A DNA stretch of 64,000 nucleotides. Source: Enhygromyxa salina (GTDB lineage: Bacteria; Myxococcota_A; Polyangia; Nannocystales; Nannocystaceae). The DNA lies in contig NZ_JMCC02000021.1 of assembly GCF_000737335.2 (NCBI RefSeq), positions 106,258 to 170,257 on the forward strand, written 5' to 3'. The translations under genes and the position numbers were made by a program. Position 1 is the first letter of the stretch; each line of letters starts with the position of its first letter. Under the pieces are notes generated by a model, which saw nothing but the letters and a program-made list of their open reading frames with translations, made no database searches and was not told the DNA's origin. This document shows positions 60,659-64,000 of the stretch, one piece after another.

Positions 60659-61698
60659 GCGGGCGACTCGAGGTCGTTGCCGTCGGCGCGCGAACTCCCG
60701 TAGGATTGGTCGCCGAGACCAGCGCGGCCGCTGTCCGAGCTGGACTCGTGCGACTGCAGGAGTACCCCTATGCGTTGGCCAACGGCGAGCCGGTGACGGC
60801 TGCGTTCGACGCTCAGTTCGCAACAACACTGAATGGCCGGCCTCGGCTCTTTGGTCTGCTAGCGAGCGTGTTCGCCGAGGTCGAGCGCAGGCTCACCCCA
60901 GCGGGGGGGTTGCCCGACCGCCTGCACGTGCTGCTCTCACTGCCGGAGGGCCGACCGGGGTTCTCGGACGACGACGCCACGGAGGTTGCTCGAGCAGTGT
61001 TTACCCACTTTCAGGGCAAAGGAATTGACGCATTTGTCGAGGTCGCGGGGCGTGGACACGCTGGGGGCATTGTGGCGGTTCAGCGGGCGTTGCAGGAGCA
61101 CGAGCGTGGCGCGGACGGGCCATTCATCATCGTGGGGGTCGAGTGCTATCTCGATATCCATACTATCGCTTGGCTGGATCGCCAGGGCCTGCTCGCCCAA
61201 CCACAGGTTCGAAACGGCTTTGTGCCCGGGGAGGGGGCTGGGTGCATGGTGTTGGCCAGCGGGGATCGGCGAAGGCAGCTGCGTTGGCCGAGTCTGGCTG
61301 TGTTGGGCGGCGTCGGCACGGGCCACGAAGCTCAGCTGCGAGACAGCGACATGGGATCATTCGGCGTGGGCATGACCCACGCGGTGCTGTCGGCTGCCGC
61401 GGGCCTCGCCGAGACGGAAGTCGACACGATCTACATCGACCTCAACGGCGAACGCTACCGGAGCGAGGAATGGGGCTTCGTCGCCCTGCGCACCCACGGG
61501 TTATGGCGCTCGCTCGAGTACGACGCGCCCAGCGATTGCTGGGGTGATGTGGGCGCCGCGTGGGGGCCCCTCGCGGCGGTCTTGGCGGTCCGATCTTTTG
61601 TACGTGGGTACGCGCGCGGCCCTCGGGCGATGGTCCTGGGGGGGTCCCTGAGCGGCCTGCGAGGTGCAATGATCCTGCAAGACCCAAGGCTGGGGTAG
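60655..61698 (+). CDS. Beta-ketoacyl synthase-like protein of T6SS locus
   Basis: The 347-residue protein has the thiolase fold of beta-ketoacyl synthases. VRNGFVPGEGAGCMVLAS near residue 184 is the KS motif, and IIVGVECYLDIHTIAWLD near residue 160 is at the place of the active-site Cys (GVECYLD). The C-terminal GDVGAAWGPLAAVLAVRS region replaces the second catalytic His region (a GHxxAAAG-like position), so condensation activity is doubtful. Similar proteins occur in effector operons with DUF2169 and DUF4150. The role is unknown; it may bind an acyl group or the effector. Confidence 0.75.
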   Translation: MSGRLEVVAVGARTPVGLVAETSAAAVRAGLVRLQEYPYALANGEPVTAAFDAQFATTLNGRPRLFGLLASVFAEVERRLTPAGGLPDRLHVLLSLPEGRPGFSDDDATEVARAVFTHFQGKGIDAFVEVAGRGHAGGIVAVQRALQEHERGADGPFIIVGVECYLDIHTIAWLDRQGLLAQPQVRNGFVPGEGAGCMVLASGDRRRQLRWPSLAVLGGVGTGHEAQLRDSDMGSFGVGMTHAVLSAAAGLAETEVDTIYIDLNGERYRSEEWGFVALRTHGLWRSLEYDAPSDCWGDVGAAWGPLAAVLAVRSFVRGYARGPRAMVLGGSLSGLRGAMILQDPRLG

Positions 61699-61723
61699 AC
61701 AACAGAGGAGACGAGCTACGGCG

Positions 61724-63082
61724 ATGAGCGTTACGGTCAATCCACCCAAGAGTCCCGTCACCAAAGCCAGCAAGGGCGTGGCCGCGGCGACGGTACCCAA
61801 CGTGTGCAAGATGCCCGGCCCACCGGCGCCCTTCGTGCCCACGCCTCTCCCCAACGTCGGCAAGAGCGGGGAGTCCCCCAAGGGCTACTCCAAGAACGTC
61901 AAGGTCGAGGGCCACCCCGTGGCGATCAAGGGCGCCTCGTTTGGATCGGTCGGTGATGCAGCAAGCAAAGGGACAGGAGGTGGGCTCGTGTCCGCGAACA
62001 CTCATGGGCCGGCGACCTTCGTGGGGCCTGGTTCGCTCGACGTGAAGTTCGAGGGCAAGAACGTGCACCTTCTGGGCGACCCGATGCTCAACAACTGCGA
62101 CCCCAGTGGCCGGACGCCGAACTCGGCGACGATGGTTGGAGTACTCCAGCCTGGGGGCCTGGCGGCGTTGTTTGGGGACGAAGTGTGTCCGCTGTGCGGG
62201 AAAGAGCACGGTGCCGCTGGCAAGCTGGAGGAGAGCACGGCCACCAAGGGCGACGCGGACCTACTCGCGGCGGCGGCCGGTCGGGCCGTTGCCAAAGCGC
62301 AGATCCAACGAGAAGCGCGGGTTGCAGCTGCGCGTGCCGAAGCGGAAGCGCGTGCTCGCGCGAAGTACGAAGCCGCTCGAGCGAAGCTGCAGGCGAACAT
62401 CGCAGGCGCGGGCGCGTCCGGGAACGCGACGGCCGTTGCCACGCTCACTGCCAAGCTGGCGGCGCTGCGGCCCGAGACTGTCAATCCCCAGTCTGTCAGT
62501 GGTGTGGAGATCAGCGCGATGCTCGGAGTTGTTCGGTGTAAGGATGGCAAAGTCTACGCGGGGACTTCGTCGTTTCAGCTCCAGGAATTGGGCGACGAGA
62601 TGCCGGCCGGATGGCACACACCGGTGGCGCAGTGCTCGCTGCACGAAGCAGAGCCTCCGGACTTCCCCGATCAATGTGCGGAATTTCAGAAATTTGTTAC
62701 AGACAAGAAGGTGTTTGCGGCGAAGTGGAAAGATCTCAACACAGCCAACCGGAAGTTCCGCAAGGGGCACTTGGAGGAACCACACTACCCACCAGGTCGT
62801 TGTGCGGCCCAACAGATGCTCTTGCTCGCGCTCGAACACGGCGGCCGACCTGTCGGCCTGACGGAGCGGACGCACCGATCGGCCGATCCCACCGCGACAG
62901 TGCAGGTCTACGTCCGCGACAGCCCGACCGCTGCGCCACGCATGGGCTCGTTCGGGGGCACGAATGCTGTACCTCCATGTGGGACCTGTCAGGTTATCCT
63001 CACGATGCTAATGTGTCCCGACGAGCGCCCGAAAGAATGTCAACACCGGGCGCCCGCAGGAGGAGTTTGCCGATGCACGTAG
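61724..63082 (+). CDS. PAAR-like (DUF4150) T6SS effector with probable deaminase toxin domain
   Basis: The 452-residue protein starts with DUF4150 (residues about 1-140, NVCKMPGPPAPFVPTPLPN and HLLGDPMLNNCDPSGRTPN). Next comes a CPLCGKEH zinc knuckle at 155-162 and an Ala-rich coiled coil at 185-250. The C-terminal domain has GRC360AAQQML and PPC419GTC422, the spacing of zinc ligands in the cytidine-deaminase superfamily. The usual catalytic Glu after the first ligand is not at the expected place; H349-L-E351 is an alternative zinc/catalytic pair. It is therefore a likely secreted nucleic-acid or nucleotide deaminase, with activity unproven. Its stop overlaps the immunity gene by ten bases. 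Confidence 0.78.
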   Translation: MSVTVNPPKSPVTKASKGVAAATVPNVCKMPGPPAPFVPTPLPNVGKSGESPKGYSKNVKVEGHPVAIKGASFGSVGDAASKGTGGGLVSANTHGPATFVGPGSLDVKFEGKNVHLLGDPMLNNCDPSGRTPNSATMVGVLQPGGLAALFGDEVCPLCGKEHGAAGKLEESTATKGDADLLAAAAGRAVAKAQIQREARVAAARAEAEARARAKYEAARAKLQANIAGAGASGNATAVATLTAKLAALRPETVNPQSVSGVEISAMLGVVRCKDGKVYAGTSSFQLQELGDEMPAGWHTPVAQCSLHEAEPPDFPDQCAEFQKFVTDKKVFAAKWKDLNTANRKFRKGHLEEPHYPPGRCAAQQMLLLALEHGGRPVGLTERTHRSADPTATVQVYVRDSPTAAPRMGSFGGTNAVPPCGTCQVILTMLMCPDERPKECQHRAPAGGVCRCT

Positions 63083-63816
63083 AAACTGAATTTGAAGCTC
63101 TTCTCGAGCGGCTCGTGCCCGGGTGTGGCGCGCATTGTGTCGGAGCTTCGCTGGCGGAAATCGACGAGCTGGAGGCGTTTGTTGGCCAACCGCTGCCGCC
63201 GTTTTATCGGTGGTTCCTCACGAAAATGGGGCGCAACATGGGGCCGCTGGGCTACCCGCGAGTGGATATGAGCGTGGGCACGTTGCTTTCCATTTATCGA
63301 TCAGGCTTCAAACCCCCAAGGGCGAGCTTGCTGTTGGTGGCCAGCGAAGCAGATGACATCATGCCAATGTACATGTTCTGCGACCTCGCCAAGCGGACAC
63401 GCGACGACGCCCTCGTGTGCAGCTATGAGAAGAATGGTGGCGTGCGTCAAGACGAGGCCGAGACACTCCGAGAGGACATTGCATGGGGGGTGTTTATCCG
63501 GTCACGCTTCCCGGGTAGCCAGCAATGCAGCGGAATGTTCAGGGATGAAGGTGGGGATGTACTGGGCAGTCTCGAGCCAGTGCTCGAGCGCTTCCAGTTC
63601 GAAACGTTGCATCGGAGTGGGCCACGTTGTGGGTTGTACGAGTGTGAAAACGCTGCCCTCGATTGTGTTGTCCCGCCTGGAGACGGGTTCGAGCCCGACA
63701 TGTCTTTCACCCTCCGGGGCGATGAAACAACGATTCGGAGTATCCTTGGCGTAATCGGGGTCGAGACCTCGTTGGCGATCCGGATTGAGAGGTGGACCCC
63801 GCCCTTGGTACGGTGA
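63073..63816 (+). CDS. SUKH (SMI1/KNR4)-type immunity protein
   Basis: The 247-residue protein starts at ATG 63073 behind AGGAG (63061-63065), inside the end of the toxin gene. The N-terminal part has the SUKH signature: ASLAEIDELEAFVGQPLPPFYRWFL near residues 25-48, followed by GRNMGPLGYPRVDM. SUKH proteins neutralise many polymorphic toxins, including deaminases. Overlap and order (effector then immunity) are those of a T6SS toxin-immunity pair. The C-terminal half is diverged. The last 184 bases of the window hold no gene. Confidence 0.82.
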   Translation: MHVETEFEALLERLVPGCGAHCVGASLAEIDELEAFVGQPLPPFYRWFLTKMGRNMGPLGYPRVDMSVGTLLSIYRSGFKPPRASLLLVASEADDIMPMYMFCDLAKRTRDDALVCSYEKNGGVRQDEAETLREDIAWGVFIRSRFPGSQQCSGMFRDEGGDVLGSLEPVLERFQFETLHRSGPRCGLYECENAALDCVVPPGDGFEPDMSFTLRGDETTIRSILGVIGVETSLAIRIERWTPPLVR

Positions 63817-64000
63817 ATCGCTCCGGCCTGGCTGGCGAGCCATGTGGCAGCGGAGCGCGAGACCCTCGGCCTCCGGCCAGATGTTCGTTGTTACTCTTGT
63901 ACCGTCCCGCGTTATTTGCGAGATGTTGTCCCACGATCACCACGGGGCTGCACAGCCTCGGCATGACCCTGCGTGACAGTCGGCCGGCCGAGTTGCAGCT

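Overview
The window is high-GC bacterial DNA. Its lipoproteins carry Gly-Asp or Thr-Gly-Glu linkers, and it also encodes a TPR-tailed Ser/Thr kinase, a DUF1592/DUF1552 gene pair and type VI secretion (T6SS) accessory genes. Together these point to a myxobacterium, most likely of the Nannocystis/Plesiocystis/Enhygromyxa group. That placement is inferred from gene content, not from a marker gene.

Region 1 (1-20,090) looks like ordinary chromosome. It holds a PEGA-domain fragment, a transmembrane Ser/Thr kinase, an M48-type metallopeptidase, an ABC-F ATPase, an MFS transporter, an RNA 2',3'-cyclic phosphodiesterase, several lipoproteins, an APH-fold kinase, a von Willebrand A lipoprotein, the DUF1592/DUF1552 pair, a DUF72 protein and tRNA-Gly(CCC). 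A clear cobalamin riboswitch (10,686-10,850) controls a small Arg-rich leader ORF. That ORF overlaps the start of an unassigned lipoprotein by ATGA.

Region 2 (20,090-29,260) begins with orphan small genes downstream of the tRNA and continues into a T6SS tip and effector-loading cluster: VgrG, a DUF2169-pentapeptide fusion, a pentapeptide protein, DUF3540 and a DUF4150 PAAR-like protein.

Region 3 (29,270-58,020) is a defence island of two divergent operons around a 302 bp regulatory region. The leftward operon encodes a UPF1-like SF1 helicase, an unknown winged-helix-like protein, a two-HKD PLD nuclease and a CARF/RtcR-like sigma-54 activator. It is preceded by a good -24/-12 promoter and two inverted-repeat sites 21 bp apart. 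The helicase plus PLD pair resembles Mokosh, but the architecture and the built-in CARF-sigma-54 control look unusual. The rightward operon is a complete BREX type 2 (Pgl) system: an unknown gene, pglW, pglX, pglY, pglZ, brxD, brxHI and an extra SF2 helicase ending in an HExxH zincin-like domain.

Region 4 (58,040-63,816) returns to T6SS accessory genes: a short 3' gene stub, a TIGR02270-like HEAT protein, DUF2169, a ketosynthase-like protein, a PAAR-like protein with a probable deaminase toxin domain, and its SUKH-type immunity protein. The defence island therefore sits inside, or between, T6SS effector modules. No T6SS core genes, CRISPR arrays, insertion sequences or rRNAs were seen.
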